In this document: positions 17,654-28,223 of the stretch, in pieces | Position numbering within the stretch: position 1 is the stretch's first letter | How the letters are laid out: the number at the start of each line of letters is the position of its first letter | Source of the DNA: Gp7-AA6 sp036395755 | Lineage (GTDB): Bacteria > Acidobacteriota > Thermoanaerobaculia > UBA5066 > Gp7-AA6 | Direction of reading: 5' to 3' | DNA length: 64,000 nucleotides | NCBI GenBank assembly: GCA_036395755.1 | Contig: DASWCZ010000096.1 | Location: 59,519-123,518 of the forward strand | The notes under the pieces: model-generated | The model's database searches: none | Told to the model about the DNA's origin: nothing | What the model saw: the letters and a program-made list of their open reading frames with translations, nothing else | Made by a program: the position numbers and the translations under genes

Positions 17654-19539
17654 TGAACCGCCGTGATCGCGCTCCGATCCGCCGCCTCGCGCCTCACCTC
17701 TCCACGGATCCAGCGGCGGTACCAGGCCTCGAGATTAAGCAGCAGCCAGAGCTTTCCGTGCCGCCGCTGCGTCCCGGCCTGGACGAGTGAACGGACGCCG
17801 CGGGGATCGAGAACGCCGTCGGCGGCGAGAGTGCCGCGCTCGAGCATCGTGAACGCGGCCTCCCGGTTGGGGCCGCTCACCCAGCTCTTGAAGGGAGGGG
17901 TGAAACCCCACTTGGGACGCGAAAGGATCGCCTCGGGCAGCCACGGCTTGATGGCCTCCTGGAAGGCGATCTTGGTCGCGCCGGGGCGTACGATCCGGGC
18001 GGGCGGCAGCCCGAAGGCGTACTCGACGAGCCTCCGATCGAGCAATGGGACGCGCGCTTCGAGCCCGTACGCCATCGTCGACCGATCGACCAGCATCAGG
18101 TTGTTGTCGGGCAGGTAGGTCTTCAGGTCGAGAAAGAGGAGCCGCTGGACGAGCGGCAGCTCGGGCCGGTCGAACCTGCGGAAGATCCACGCCGGATCGA
18201 GGGGCTCGGTTCCGAGCACCCGCTTCTGCTCGGCCGCAGGGAAGAATCCCCGGACCGCGAAATAGCGATCCGCGAAATCGGCGGCGAGGAGCCTCGCCGA
18301 GCCCGCCGCTCTCGACGCGAGCGCGCTCGATGCGAGCGGCCGGACGACGCGGTCCGCCAGCGAGAGAACCCCGGCGAAAGGTCCGAACCGGGCGCGCGTC
18401 CTTTCGTACCGCATGGCGGTCTCATACCAGCCGTATCCGCCGAAGATCTCGTCCCCGCCGTCGCCGGTCAGAACGACCTTCACCGAGGCGCGCGCCAGCC
18501 GCGACAGCTCGAGCACGGCCAGCGAGGTCGCGTCGCGAATCGGCTCGTCGAACACCTCGGCGGCTCGATCGAGCGCGGTCGCGAGGTCGCCGACGTCGAG
18601 CAGCTCTTCCCGATGCTCCGTGTCAAACGCCTCCGCCGCCATTCGCGCGTAGCAGATGTCGTCCTGCTGTCCATCCCGGTACGCGACGGTGAAGGTCGGC
18701 AGAGGACGATCCGTGCAGGCAACGGCGCGGGAGACGACCGAGGAGGAATCGAGGCCACCGGAGAGGAAGGCGCCGACCGGGACGTCGGAGATCATGTGAG
18801 ATCGGACCGCTTCGTCGATCTTTTCGCGCAATTCGTCCGGGTCGTCCCGCACTTCGGAGGGCTCAAGAGTCCAGTAGGGGGCCATCTCGATTCGCCCGGT
18901 GGCGGCATCCCACTGAAGGCACTGTGCGGCCGGCAGCTTGCGGATCCCGGCGAACATCGAACGCTCGAACGGGATGTAGCCGTAAGACAGATAGTCGGAA
19001 AGCGCGTCGGGGTCGAGGCGCGCGGAGACGCCGGGAAGCGCCAGGATGGCCTTCGGCTCGGACGCGAAGGCGAATCCCCCCGGCAACGGGGCGTAGTAGA
19101 GAGGCTTGATCCCGATCCGATCGCGCGCGAGCAGCAGCCGCCGGTCGCGATCGTTCCAGAGCGCGAGCGCGAACATGCCGTCGAGGAGTCCGAGCGCCCG
19201 AGCCCCGTCGGCACGGAGGAGCCGGTGCGCCACCTCTCCGTCCCCGGTGGACTCGAACCTTTCGCCGCTCTTCTCCAGATCCTTGCGGAGCGACCGGAAG
19301 TTGTAGATCTCTCCGTTGTGCACGAACACCGACAGCCCATCCGCTGAGACGGAGGGCTCGTCACCCGCCACGGAGAGATCGAGGATCGCGAGACGCCGAT
19401 GTCCGAAAACGGCCCGGCCATCCGCCGACATCCACCGGTGGCTCCCGTCCGGTCCGCGACGATGGAGGGTTTCGACCGCCCGGTCGATCGCCCGGAGATC
19501 GACTCTTTCGGAGGAAACCCATCCGACGATTCCGCACAT
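17650..19539 (-). CDS. asnB: Asparagine synthase (glutamine-hydrolysing)
   Basis: 629 residues. The class II glutaminase domain begins with catalytic Cys2 (MCGIVGW), with RRGPDGSHRW and NGEIYNF further on. The synthetase domain contains the ATP-binding SGGLDSSSV and LTGDGGDEIFGGYGWY. It converts aspartate plus glutamine to asparagine, although AsnB-like enzymes in surface-polysaccharide loci can amidate sugars, which the neighbouring amino-sugar pair leaves open. It ends tail to tail with the aminotransferase gene, sharing CTAG at 17650-17653. Confidence 0.93.
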   Translation of the reverse strand: MCGIVGWVSSERVDLRAIDRAVETLHRRGPDGSHRWMSADGRAVFGHRRLAILDLSVAGDEPSVSADGLSVFVHNGEIYNFRSLRKDLEKSGERFESTGDGEVAHRLLRADGARALGLLDGMFALALWNDRDRRLLLARDRIGIKPLYYAPLPGGFAFASEPKAILALPGVSARLDPDALSDYLSYGYIPFERSMFAGIRKLPAAQCLQWDAATGRIEMAPYWTLEPSEVRDDPDELREKIDEAVRSHMISDVPVGAFLSGGLDSSSVVSRAVACTDRPLPTFTVAYRDGQQDDICYARMAAEAFDTEHREELLDVGDLATALDRAAEVFDEPIRDATSLAVLELSRLARASVKVVLTGDGGDEIFGGYGWYETAMRYERTRARFGPFAGVLSLADRVVRPLASSALASRAAGSARLLAADFADRYFAVRGFFPAAEQKRVLGTEPLDPAWIFRRFDRPELPLVQRLLFLDLKTYLPDNNLMLVDRSTMAYGLEARVPLLDRRLVEYAFGLPPARIVRPGATKIAFQEAIKPWLPEAILSRPKWGFTPPFKSWVSGPNREAAFTMLERGTLAADGVLDPRGVRSLVQAGTQRRHGKLWLLLNLEAWYRRWIRGEVRREAADRSAITAVH

Positions 19540-19576
19540 CCGTTTCTCGAAACGCTCCGCGGGCCGATTCGTCCGG

Positions 19577-19765
19577 CTATTTCGGGAAGGGATACATCAG
19601 CCACGCCACGGCGACTCCCCCGAGGAGGAGGGCGGCGAGGAGTATGCCGAACAGACGCAGACGATCGCGCGACGCGTCGCGCCACAGGAGGGCGAAAAAG
19701 CCCGAGACGAGGAGCGCGTACACCGCCATGATCAGGAAGTGGTCGGTCGGGAGGATGGCGGCCAT
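19577..19765 (-). CDS. Small two-helix membrane protein
   Basis: 62 residues, no family recognised. Two hydrophobic helices, FLIMAVYALLVSGFFALL and LFGILLAALLLGGVAVAWLM, are separated by a short charged loop (RDASRDRLR), with a short KPF-type end. ATG 19765 overlaps the upstream stop by one base (TGATG), so translation is probably coupled to the DUF6677-like gene. A longer start at 19792 lies inside that gene and is less likely. Confidence 0.7.
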   Translation of the reverse strand: MAAILPTDHFLIMAVYALLVSGFFALLWRDASRDRLRLFGILLAALLLGGVAVAWLMYPFPK

Positions 19766-20151
19766 CACTTCCTCCCGCTCGCGATGTCCCACGCATCCAG
19801 CATGAGAAGGAGGTTCATCAGCCCGGCGGTGAGAAGGTAGGCGCAGCCGTATTCGTAGGTCGAGGCCAGGATTGCGCCTCCCGGGTTGTCCGAGAGAAAA
19901 CGCGCGCCGATGTTCAGGAGTCCTACCCCCGAGACGGCGAACGTCGCGAGGATCGTCAGCGGCTGGGAGGAATCGATCGTGTAGAGCCGTCCCTGAAAAG
20001 ACAGGCCCAAGAGGAACGTCACGGTCACGATCGCCGCGTAGGCGAACGCGGTCTTGCGGCGTCCCAGGTAGAGATGACCGAGCCCGGGAAAGGCCCAGGC
20101 GAGGACGGCCGCAAGTCCCGGGGGCGCGCGCCGCCTCGCTTCCGCGCTCAA
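19765..20151 (-). CDS. DUF6677-like small membrane protein
   Basis: 128 residues. It begins PGLAAVLAWAFPGLGHLYLG, a motif shared with TM2-type and DUF6677 membrane proteins of Acidobacteriota, and has four hydrophobic segments. The GARFLSDNPGG region may be a loop. The start is TTG 20151, overlapping the HIT gene stop as TTGA. Function is unknown. The family name is from memory of the motif, so moderately sure. Confidence 0.7.
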   Translation of the reverse strand: MSAEARRRAPPGLAAVLAWAFPGLGHLYLGRRKTAFAYAAIVTVTFLLGLSFQGRLYTIDSSQPLTILATFAVSGVGLLNIGARFLSDNPGGAILASTYEYGCAYLLTAGLMNLLLMLDAWDIASGRK

Positions 20152-20639
20152 GAAGCGGCCTCGAAGAGGGGCGCGAGGCGTTCTCGCGTCACCGACAGCT
20201 CTTCCGGCACGACCCTGACGCCGCCGGCGACGGTCATGAAGTTCGTGTCGCCGCTCCAGCGGGGCACGAGGTGGACGTGGTAATGGTCCTCGACTCCCGC
20301 GCCGGCGGCGGAGCCCAGGTTGACGCCGATGTTCAAACCGTCCGTGTGATAGCTGTCGATCAGGATCTTCTCCCCGCGTGCCACGGTCGAGATGAGCTCG
20401 TTCAAGGTCTCGGTTTCGGAGTCCGAGAGACGGGCGAGATGCTCGTAGGGCGCGACCATCAGATGGCCATTCGTGTAGGGATACCGGTTGAGGAGCACGA
20501 ATACCCTCCGGCCCCGGTACACGACGAGCGACTCCTCCGCGTTCCCGGAGGCGGCAGCGCGACAGAAAATGCAGCCACTTGATTTCTCCGCCACGAGGTA
20601 CTCGTAACGCCAGGGGGCGAAGAGGACTTCCGGCATCAT
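20148..20639 (-). CDS. HIT-family nucleotide hydrolase or phosphorylase
   Basis: 163 residues. The histidine-triad active site DHYHVHLVPRW is intact. CIFC near the N-terminus matches the zinc site of Ap4A phosphorylase-like and Fhit-like HIT proteins. FVLLNRYPYTNGHLMVAPY is the conserved nucleotide-binding strand and turn. Substrate is probably a dinucleoside polyphosphate or AMP-linked compound, not determinable here. Two adjacent ATGs (20639, 20636) are possible starts. Confidence 0.9.
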   Translation of the reverse strand: MMPEVLFAPWRYEYLVAEKSSGCIFCRAAASGNAEESLVVYRGRRVFVLLNRYPYTNGHLMVAPYEHLARLSDSETETLNELISTVARGEKILIDSYHTDGLNIGVNLGSAAGAGVEDHYHVHLVPRWSGDTNFMTVAGGVRVVPEELSVTRERLAPLFEAAS

Positions 20640-20654
20640 CGGAACCGGCGAAGA

Positions 20655-20930
20655 CTACCGGTTGATGAGCTCCTTCAACTCCTTGCCCGGCTTGAAATAG
20701 GGAATCTTTTTCGCGGGAACGGAGACTTTCACCCCCGTCTTCGGATTTCGGCCGATGCGCGCTCCGCGCTCACGCAGGCGGAAAGAACCGAATCCGCGGA
20801 GCTCGATCTTCTGTCCTCCCTTGAGGGACCGGATGATCGCTTCGAAGATCGTGTCGACGATCGCCTCGGCCTGTTTCTTGGTCACGTCCGTCGCGACCGC
20901 GACGCGCTCGATCAGTTCGGCCTTCGTCAT
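20655..20930 (-). CDS. HU/IHF-family DNA-binding protein, paralogue 1
   Basis: 91 residues. DNA-bending nucleoid protein. MTKAELIERVAVATDVTKKQA and the DNA-arm sequence RGFGSFRLRERGARIGRNPKTG are diagnostic. The position immediately after rpsA resembles ihfB in Proteobacteria (rpsA-ihfB), so it may be an IHF-beta-like protein. A second HU is at 60694. Confidence 0.94.
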   Translation of the reverse strand: MTKAELIERVAVATDVTKKQAEAIVDTIFEAIIRSLKGGQKIELRGFGSFRLRERGARIGRNPKTGVKVSVPAKKIPYFKPGKELKELINR

Positions 20931-20963
20931 CGCAAAATCTCCAAACCGGACCGGGTGAAGGAA

Positions 20964-22784
<1,821 letters not shown>

Positions 22785-22824
22785 GGGTCAGGGATAACCC
22801 CCTCATAAGTCTCTGAAAACGCGA

Positions 22825-22854
22825 AATATACTTTGCGCTCCTCGACTTAGTCAA
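22825..22854 (-). promoter_or_regulatory. Sigma-70-type promoter of rpsA
   Basis: On the minus strand TTGACT (22849-22854) and TATATT (22825-22830) are separated by 18 bp, close to consensus. Transcription would start near 22818, giving a leader of about 34 nt before ATG 22784. It is the best-formed promoter in the window, as expected for a ribosomal gene. Confidence 0.75.
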
Positions 22855-22868
22855 CATGGTGCGAGGCG

Positions 22869-22895
22869 GGGGTCAGGTCCTGCGGACCTGACCCC
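22869..22895. repeat. REP-like palindrome, copy 2
   Basis: GGGGTCAGGTCC-TGC-GGACCTGACCCC, a perfect 12-bp stem with a 3-base loop, between rpsA and the cmk stop. It is followed by ACCCTG, as is copy 3, so an 18-bp direct repeat (GGACCTGACCCCACCCTG) occurs at 22884 and 22937. Confidence 0.75.
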
Positions 22896-22925
22896 ACCCT
22901 GTTGATCCAGCGAGAGCGCCGGTAC

Positions 22926-22948
22926 TCAGGTCCCACGGACCTGACCCC
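22926..22948. repeat. REP-like palindrome, copy 3, overlapping the cmk stop
   Basis: TCAGGTCC-CAC-GGACCTGA then CCCC: an 8-bp stem. It is 57 bp from copy 2 in the same orientation. It encodes the last residues of cmk (about GWGQVRGT) and supplies its TGA stop. Confidence 0.7.
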
Positions 22949-23642
22949 ACCCTGCCGACCCCGCCGACAGTGCTCTAACCCGCGCCTCGAGCTCGTCCAC
23001 GATCTCCCCGATCTCCCTTCGCCCGGTGTCGACGAGCGCATAGCTGTCGTCGAAGGTCAGGGGGGAGTCGGACCGGGTCGAATCGTCGCGGTCCCGCCGC
23101 TCGATCTCGGCGCGGACGACCTCTTCGGGCTGAGGCGTTGCTCGAAGAGCGAGCTCGCGCGCCCGTCGCTGCGCGCGCACGGCGAGCGGCGCGGTCAGAA
23201 AGAACTTGTACGGCGTGTCGGGGAAAACGCGCGTCCCGATGTCTCTGCCTTCGAGCACGCCTCCTTTCAAGGCGGCGAGCCGGCGTTGCTCCGCCACGAG
23301 TCGGCGGCGCACCGCGGGGATGGCGGAAACGGCGGAGGCATAAAGGGAGATCTCCGGAAGGCGGATCGCGTCGGTGACGTCCCGGCCGTCGAGCCACACG
23401 CGCGTCTCTCCGCCCGAGACGTCGAGCTCGAGCGAGACGGATTCCGCGATGTCCGCCACGAGGTCGGGGTCCTTCACGGGGAGAATCACCCCGCGCTCCC
23501 GGGCCGCGAGCCCGACCGCCCGGTACATCGCGCCCGTGTCGATGTACGGGACCTGGAGACGATGGGCGAGAGCTTTTGCCACGGTGGACTTGCCTGCGCC
23601 CGAGGGCCCGTCGATTGCCACGATCGGAGGACGAGTCGTCAG
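22926..23642 (-). CDS. cmk: Cytidylate kinase
   Basis: 238 residues. Phosphorylates CMP and dCMP. The P-loop IDGPSGAGKSTVAKALA, the substrate region DTGAMYRAVGLAA, and EGRDIGTRVFPD are all diagnostic. The start is probably CTG 23642, overlapping the rluB TGA as CTGA and giving MTTRPPIVAIDGP, the usual N-terminal length; GTG 23621 is the conventional alternative. The last few codons and the stop lie inside a REP-like palindrome, so the natural C-terminus may have been rewritten. It precedes rpsA, a widely conserved order. Confidence 0.94.
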   Translation of the reverse strand: MTTRPPIVAIDGPSGAGKSTVAKALAHRLQVPYIDTGAMYRAVGLAARERGVILPVKDPDLVADIAESVSLELDVSGGETRVWLDGRDVTDAIRLPEISLYASAVSAIPAVRRRLVAEQRRLAALKGGVLEGRDIGTRVFPDTPYKFFLTAPLAVRAQRRARELALRATPQPEEVVRAEIERRDRDDSTRSDSPLTFDDSYALVDTGRREIGEIVDELEARVRALSAGSAGWGQVRGT

Positions 23643-24388
23643 GGACGGACGCCCTTCCCGAGCTTCTGGAGCCGCTCGATCTCTCCCCGAGACAGGGCTC
23701 GCCACGCGCCGGAGGGGAGCGCCGTGTCGCGGACGGGACCGATCGCGACGCGCTTCAGCTTTGAGACCGGATGTCCGATCACCTCGAACATCCGTCGGAT
23801 CTGCCGGCTTCTCCCTTCCTTCAGTACGACCTTCAGCCAGGAGTTGCCTTCTCCCGCACGGCCGGTCGTCCGGACGCGCACGACCTCGGCCGGCCGCGTC
23901 CGCCGGCCATCCAGGAAGATGCCGCGCCGGAGCTTCGCGAGCTGTACTTCCGTCGGAACGCCCGAGACCTTCACCTGGTATTCCTTGGGGCAACCGGTCG
24001 ACGGATGCGTCACGAGGCGGGCGACGTCTCCATCGTCCGTCAGGAGGAGGAGTCCCTCGGTCTGGACGTCGAGACGCCCGACCGGCTTGACGCCGCGAGC
24101 GAGGCCGGGCGGCAGCAGGTCGAGCACCGTGTGGCGGCCTTCGGGGTCGTTGGTCGTCGTGACGTATCCCTTCGGCTTGTTCAACAGCACGTACGACCGG
24201 GGACCGGTCCGGACCGGGATCCGTTTCCCATCCACCCGGACCGCGTCCGTCTTCGGGTCCGCGCGGTCTCCCAGGGACGCGGCACGGCCGTTGACCCGGA
24301 CGCGCCCTTCGCGGATCCATTCTTCCGCCTCTCGCCTCGAAGCGAGCCCAGCCTCGGCGATCAGCTTCTGAATCCGTACGGCGGACAA
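23639..24388 (-). CDS. rluB: Pseudouridine synthase RluB/RsuA family
   Basis: 249 residues. An N-terminal S4 RNA-binding domain (VRIQKLIAEAGLASRREAEE) is followed by the catalytic domain with GRLDVQTEGLLLLTDDG, containing the catalytic Asp, and KEGRSRQIRRMFE. It isomerises uridine in 23S (RluB) or 16S (RsuA) rRNA; the scpA-scpB-rluB order favours RluB. TTG 24388 is preceded by GAGGAG with 8-nt spacing, and the scpB stop lies just before. Confidence 0.94.
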   Translation of the reverse strand: MSAVRIQKLIAEAGLASRREAEEWIREGRVRVNGRAASLGDRADPKTDAVRVDGKRIPVRTGPRSYVLLNKPKGYVTTTNDPEGRHTVLDLLPPGLARGVKPVGRLDVQTEGLLLLTDDGDVARLVTHPSTGCPKEYQVKVSGVPTEVQLAKLRRGIFLDGRRTRPAEVVRVRTTGRAGEGNSWLKVVLKEGRSRQIRRMFEVIGHPVSKLKRVAIGPVRDTALPSGAWRALSRGEIERLQKLGKGVRP

Positions 24389-24390
24389 GC

Positions 24391-25092
24391 CTATGGCTCC
24401 TCTTCGTCCGCCTCTTCCGCCGCGGCGTCGGATTCGGCAGACGCCGGCGAGGACTCGCCGGTCGTCCCCGTCGACGAAGTCTCGCCTTCGCCTTCGATCG
24501 TCGCCGCAAGGTCCTCGTCCAGCTCTTCCGGCTTCGGAAGATCGTCCAATTCGTTCAATCCGAAACGCACGAGAAAGTCGCGCGTCGTCCGGTAGAGAAA
24601 GGGCGTTCCGACGACCGGCTTCCTCCCCGCGGTCGTCACGAGCTTCTTCTCGAGCAGCGTCGTCAGGACGCTCGAGGAGTTGACGCCGCGGATCTCCTGG
24701 ATCTCCGGAAGCGTGATCGGCTGCCGGTACGCGATGATCGCGAGCGTTTCGAGCGCCGCGAGCGAGAGGCGGCTCCTCTCCGTGACCTCGTGGAACCTCC
24801 GGAGCAGCGAGTCGAACTCCGGACGGGTGACGTAGCGCCACCCCCCCGCGACGTTCTCCAAACGGATGCCGCGCGCGGACGCCTCGGCTTCTTCGGCGAG
24901 CGAGGCGAGCGCCGCCGCCACCGCGCCGGGAGTCGCCTCGAGCACCTCGGAAAGCTCCGTTTCCCGGACCGGCCGCGACGAGGAAAAGAGGAGCGCTTCG
25001 ACAGCCGGCCGGATCTTCCGGACGCTCGACTCCCGGGGCCGCGGCTCTTCCGCCGGCGCTCCTTCCGCGACACTCTCCTTGATCTCTTCCAC
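24391..25092 (-). CDS. scpB: Segregation and condensation protein ScpB
   Basis: 233 residues. Winged-helix kleisin partner in the SMC-ScpAB condensin. KIRPAVEALLFSSSRPVRETEL and the second winged helix LETLAIIAYRQPITLPEIQE are diagnostic. The C-terminal 45 residues are an acidic, Ser/Thr-rich disordered tail (ending EEADEEEP), longer than in Bacillus. Start GTG 25092, directly after the scpA stop. Confidence 0.95.
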   Translation of the reverse strand: MEEIKESVAEGAPAEEPRPRESSVRKIRPAVEALLFSSSRPVRETELSEVLEATPGAVAAALASLAEEAEASARGIRLENVAGGWRYVTRPEFDSLLRRFHEVTERSRLSLAALETLAIIAYRQPITLPEIQEIRGVNSSSVLTTLLEKKLVTTAGRKPVVGTPFLYRTTRDFLVRFGLNELDDLPKPEELDEDLAATIEGEGETSSTGTTGESSPASAESDAAAEEADEEEP

Positions 25093-25093
25093 G

Positions 25094-25858
25094 TCAGCGG
25101 TAAGTATCGCGCACGTCCACGACGGTGAAGGGGACGTCTGTCCGCGTGACGTGGATCTCTCCGAAGGCCTCGCGCTGGAACGCTCGGGCGACGCCCAGGC
25201 GGATCAGTTCGAGCACCGCGAGGAACGCCGTGACGGCCTCCGCGCGGAACTGCATCTCTCCGAAAAAATCGAGGAGCGGAAGCGTCCGCTTCTCGTCCAA
25301 GCGCGCGAGCAGCTGCTCCATCTTCTCGCGCACCGAGAACCTCTGGTGCCGGATCTCGAGCGCCGCGGGGTGCGCCAGCCGGTAACGCTCGGTCGCCTGG
25401 CGGAACGCTCCGATCAGGTCGAAAAGCGAGACTTCCAGAGTCTCTCCGTCGGGCGAAGGCGGCGGCGTTGTCGGAGGCCTCGGCCAGAGCCCGGCGCGCA
25501 GCGCGTCGACTTCGTGGAACGTCTCGGCGGCGTTCTTGTAGCGCTCATACTCCGCCAGACGGCGGGCCAGGTCTTCGAGGGGGCTCTCCTCCGGCGCACC
25601 CGGCGGGCGCGGCAGCAGCATCCGGGACTTGATGTAGATCAACTCCGCGGCCATCGCCACGTACTCGGAAGCGATGTCCAGGTCGAGCTCGCGCATGGTG
25701 TCGAGATAGGCCGTGTACTGCTCGGTGATCTCCGCGATCGGGATGTCGGTGATCGAGACCTGGTTGACGCGGATCAGGTGCAGGAGGAGATCGAACGGGC
25801 CGGCGAAAGCCGAGATGGCGATCGGGGGCAGAGTGCGCTCGGCGGTTTCGTCGGTCAT
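25094..25858 (-). CDS. scpA: Segregation and condensation protein ScpA (kleisin)
   Basis: 254 residues. The kleisin bridging SMC heads. Diagnostic N-terminus FAGPFDLLLHLIRVNQVSIT, then YLDTMRELDLDIASEYVAMA. The C-terminal winged helix (LLDFFGEMQFRAEAVTAFLA) is intact. Start ATG 25858, 7 bp after trpS. It is translated just ahead of scpB, as usual. Confidence 0.95.
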   Translation of the reverse strand: MTDETAERTLPPIAISAFAGPFDLLLHLIRVNQVSITDIPIAEITEQYTAYLDTMRELDLDIASEYVAMAAELIYIKSRMLLPRPPGAPEESPLEDLARRLAEYERYKNAAETFHEVDALRAGLWPRPPTTPPPSPDGETLEVSLFDLIGAFRQATERYRLAHPAALEIRHQRFSVREKMEQLLARLDEKRTLPLLDFFGEMQFRAEAVTAFLAVLELIRLGVARAFQREAFGEIHVTRTDVPFTVVDVRDTYR

Positions 25859-25865
25859 CGGCGGC

Positions 25866-26866
25866 TCACGGCTCCGGGCTCAAACGCACCGCTTCCCGCA
25901 CCTTCTCCATCGTCTCTTCCGCGACGGTCCGTGCCTTCCCGTCGCCCGCGTGGAGCACGTCGCGCACGACGTCCTTCGAGCTTGCGAGGAGTTCCGCGCG
26001 CTTCTGCCGGAACGGCTCGAGCGCCCGATTCATGTTGGAGATCAGGTGTTTCTTGCAGTCGACGCATCCGCGGGCGGCGGTGCGGCATTCCCGGTCGACG
26101 ACCTCGACCTCGCCGGGCGGCGAATAGAGCACGTGAAACGGAAAGAGGTTGCAGTGCTCGGGGTTGCCCGGATCCTGGCGCCGGACACGAGCCGGGTCCG
26201 TCACCATGCCCATGACTTTCTCCCGCACGCCTTCGGGCGACTCCGAGACGCCGATCGTGTTGTCGTACGACTTCGACATCTTCCGGCCGTCGACCCCGTT
26301 CACCTTCGGGGTCGGGGTGAAGAGCGCTTTCGGCTCCGGGAAGACCGGCCCGTAGAGACCGTTGAAGCGCCGGACGATCTCCCGGCAGATCTCGAGGTGG
26401 CTCGCCTGGTCTTCGCCGACGGGAACCAGGTTTGCGCGGTAGATGGCGATGTCCGCCGTCATGAGAACCGGGTAGCCGAGAAACCCGTGGGTGGCGAGGT
26501 CCCGCGAGCGCAGCGCTTCGATCTGGTCCTTGTAGGTCGGGACCCGTTCCAGCCACCCGAGCGGCGTGATCATCGAGAAGTAGAGCGCGAGCTCCGCGTG
26601 CTGCGGCACCCGCGACTGGAGGAAGACCGTTGCCTTCTGCGGATCGAGACCGACCGCCAGCCAGTCGAGGACCGCGTCGCGCGTGTAGGCCGCGAGCGCT
26701 TCCGTGTCGGCATAGTCCGTCGTCAGCGCGTGGAGGTCGGCGACGAAGAAGAAGCACCGGTATTTCCCGGAGTCCTGCAGGTCGACCCAGTTCTTGACGG
26801 CCCCGAAGTAGTTGCCCAGGTGGACCCGTCCCGTCGGCCTCAGCCCGGAGAGCACCACCGGGTCGG

Positions 26867-26870
<4 letters not shown>
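25866..26870 (-). CDS. trpS: Tryptophanyl-tRNA synthetase
   Basis: 334 residues. Class I synthetase charging tRNA-Trp. The HIGH motif appears as RVHLGNYFGA and the second motif is KMSKS in GRKMSKSYDN. MTADIAIYRANLVPVGEDQ is the tryptophan/ATP pocket. TTG 26870 overlaps the M50 protease stop as TTGA. The trpS-scpA-scpB order is common in diverse bacteria. Confidence 0.96.
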
Positions 26871-27559
<689 letters not shown>

Positions 27560-27567
27560 GCGCGGCC

Positions 27568-27573
27568 AATATA
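27568..27573 (-). promoter_or_regulatory. -10 element close to the M50 protease start
   Basis: TATATT on the minus strand, with no clear -35. Transcription would start at about 27560-27562, next to GTG 27559, leaving no room for a ribosome-binding site. Confidence 0.4.
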
Positions 27574-27603
27574 ACCCGTGATTCGAGCGTGGTCCGGGCC
27601 GGC

Positions 27604-27630
27604 GAAACCTTTCCCGAGGCGGGACGTCTC
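27604..27630 (+). promoter_or_regulatory. Putative autoregulatory ECF promoter
   Basis: GAAACCTTTCC (27604-27614) and CGTCTC (27625-27630), with 16 bp from the AAC to the CGTC, match the general AAC/CGTC pattern of ECF sigma promoters. It lies just upstream of the ECF sigma gene (GTG 27651), so the sigma factor probably drives its own operon. Confidence 0.55.
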
Positions 27631-27650
27631 AGCTTGTTGAGCGTGACGGC

Positions 27651-28223
27651 GTGGCCGGCGGATTGAGCGATGACCGGAGTCTCCTCGAGCGCATCCGCCG
27701 GGGCGACACCGGCGGCGCGGAAGAGCTGTTCGAGCGCTACGCCCCCGCTCTGTTGCGGTTCGCGAGCCGGATGGTTTCCGACCACGAGACCGCCGAGGAA
27801 GTGACGCAGGAGGTGTTCGTCAAGGTGATTTGCCGGGCGCATCAGTACGACGGCCGCGCTGCGGTCTCTTCGTGGCTTTTCGCGATTGCGGCGAATGCCT
27901 GCCGCGACCGGAGGCGCCGCGACCGCCGCGCGACGATCGTGCCGCTCGAAGCGGTCAAAGACCTGCCCGCCCACGCCGAGGGGGCCGATTCGCGGTTGGA
28001 CGGCCGGCAACGCCGGCTCGCCGTCCGCCAGGCCCTCGGGGCCCTGTCGGACGAACAGCGCGAAGCGCTCGTGCTCGCTCGCTACCAAGGGCTCCCCTAC
28101 GCCGAGATCGCGAAGGTTCTCGGGATCTCCGTCGGGGCCGTCAAGACCCGGATTTTCCGCGCCGTCGAGACTCTCAAGGCGCGCTTTTCCGAAGGAGAAC
28201 GCTCATGGAATGCCGCGAACTGA
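27651..28223 (+). CDS. ECF-type RNA polymerase sigma factor
   Basis: 190 residues. Region 2 (LFERYAPALLRFASRMVSD, EEVTQEVFVKV) and region 4 helix-turn-helix (YQGLPYAEIAKVLGISVGAV) are separated by a linker, with no region 3, as in ECF sigmas. It directs polymerase to stress or envelope promoters. The start is GTG 27651; TTG 27663 is possible. Its 3' end overlaps the anti-sigma gene by 19 bp. The ECF-like promoter upstream suggests self-activation. Confidence 0.93.
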   Translation: MAGGLSDDRSLLERIRRGDTGGAEELFERYAPALLRFASRMVSDHETAEEVTQEVFVKVICRAHQYDGRAAVSSWLFAIAANACRDRRRRDRRATIVPLEAVKDLPAHAEGADSRLDGRQRRLAVRQALGALSDEQREALVLARYQGLPYAEIAKVLGISVGAVKTRIFRAVETLKARFSEGERSWNAAN

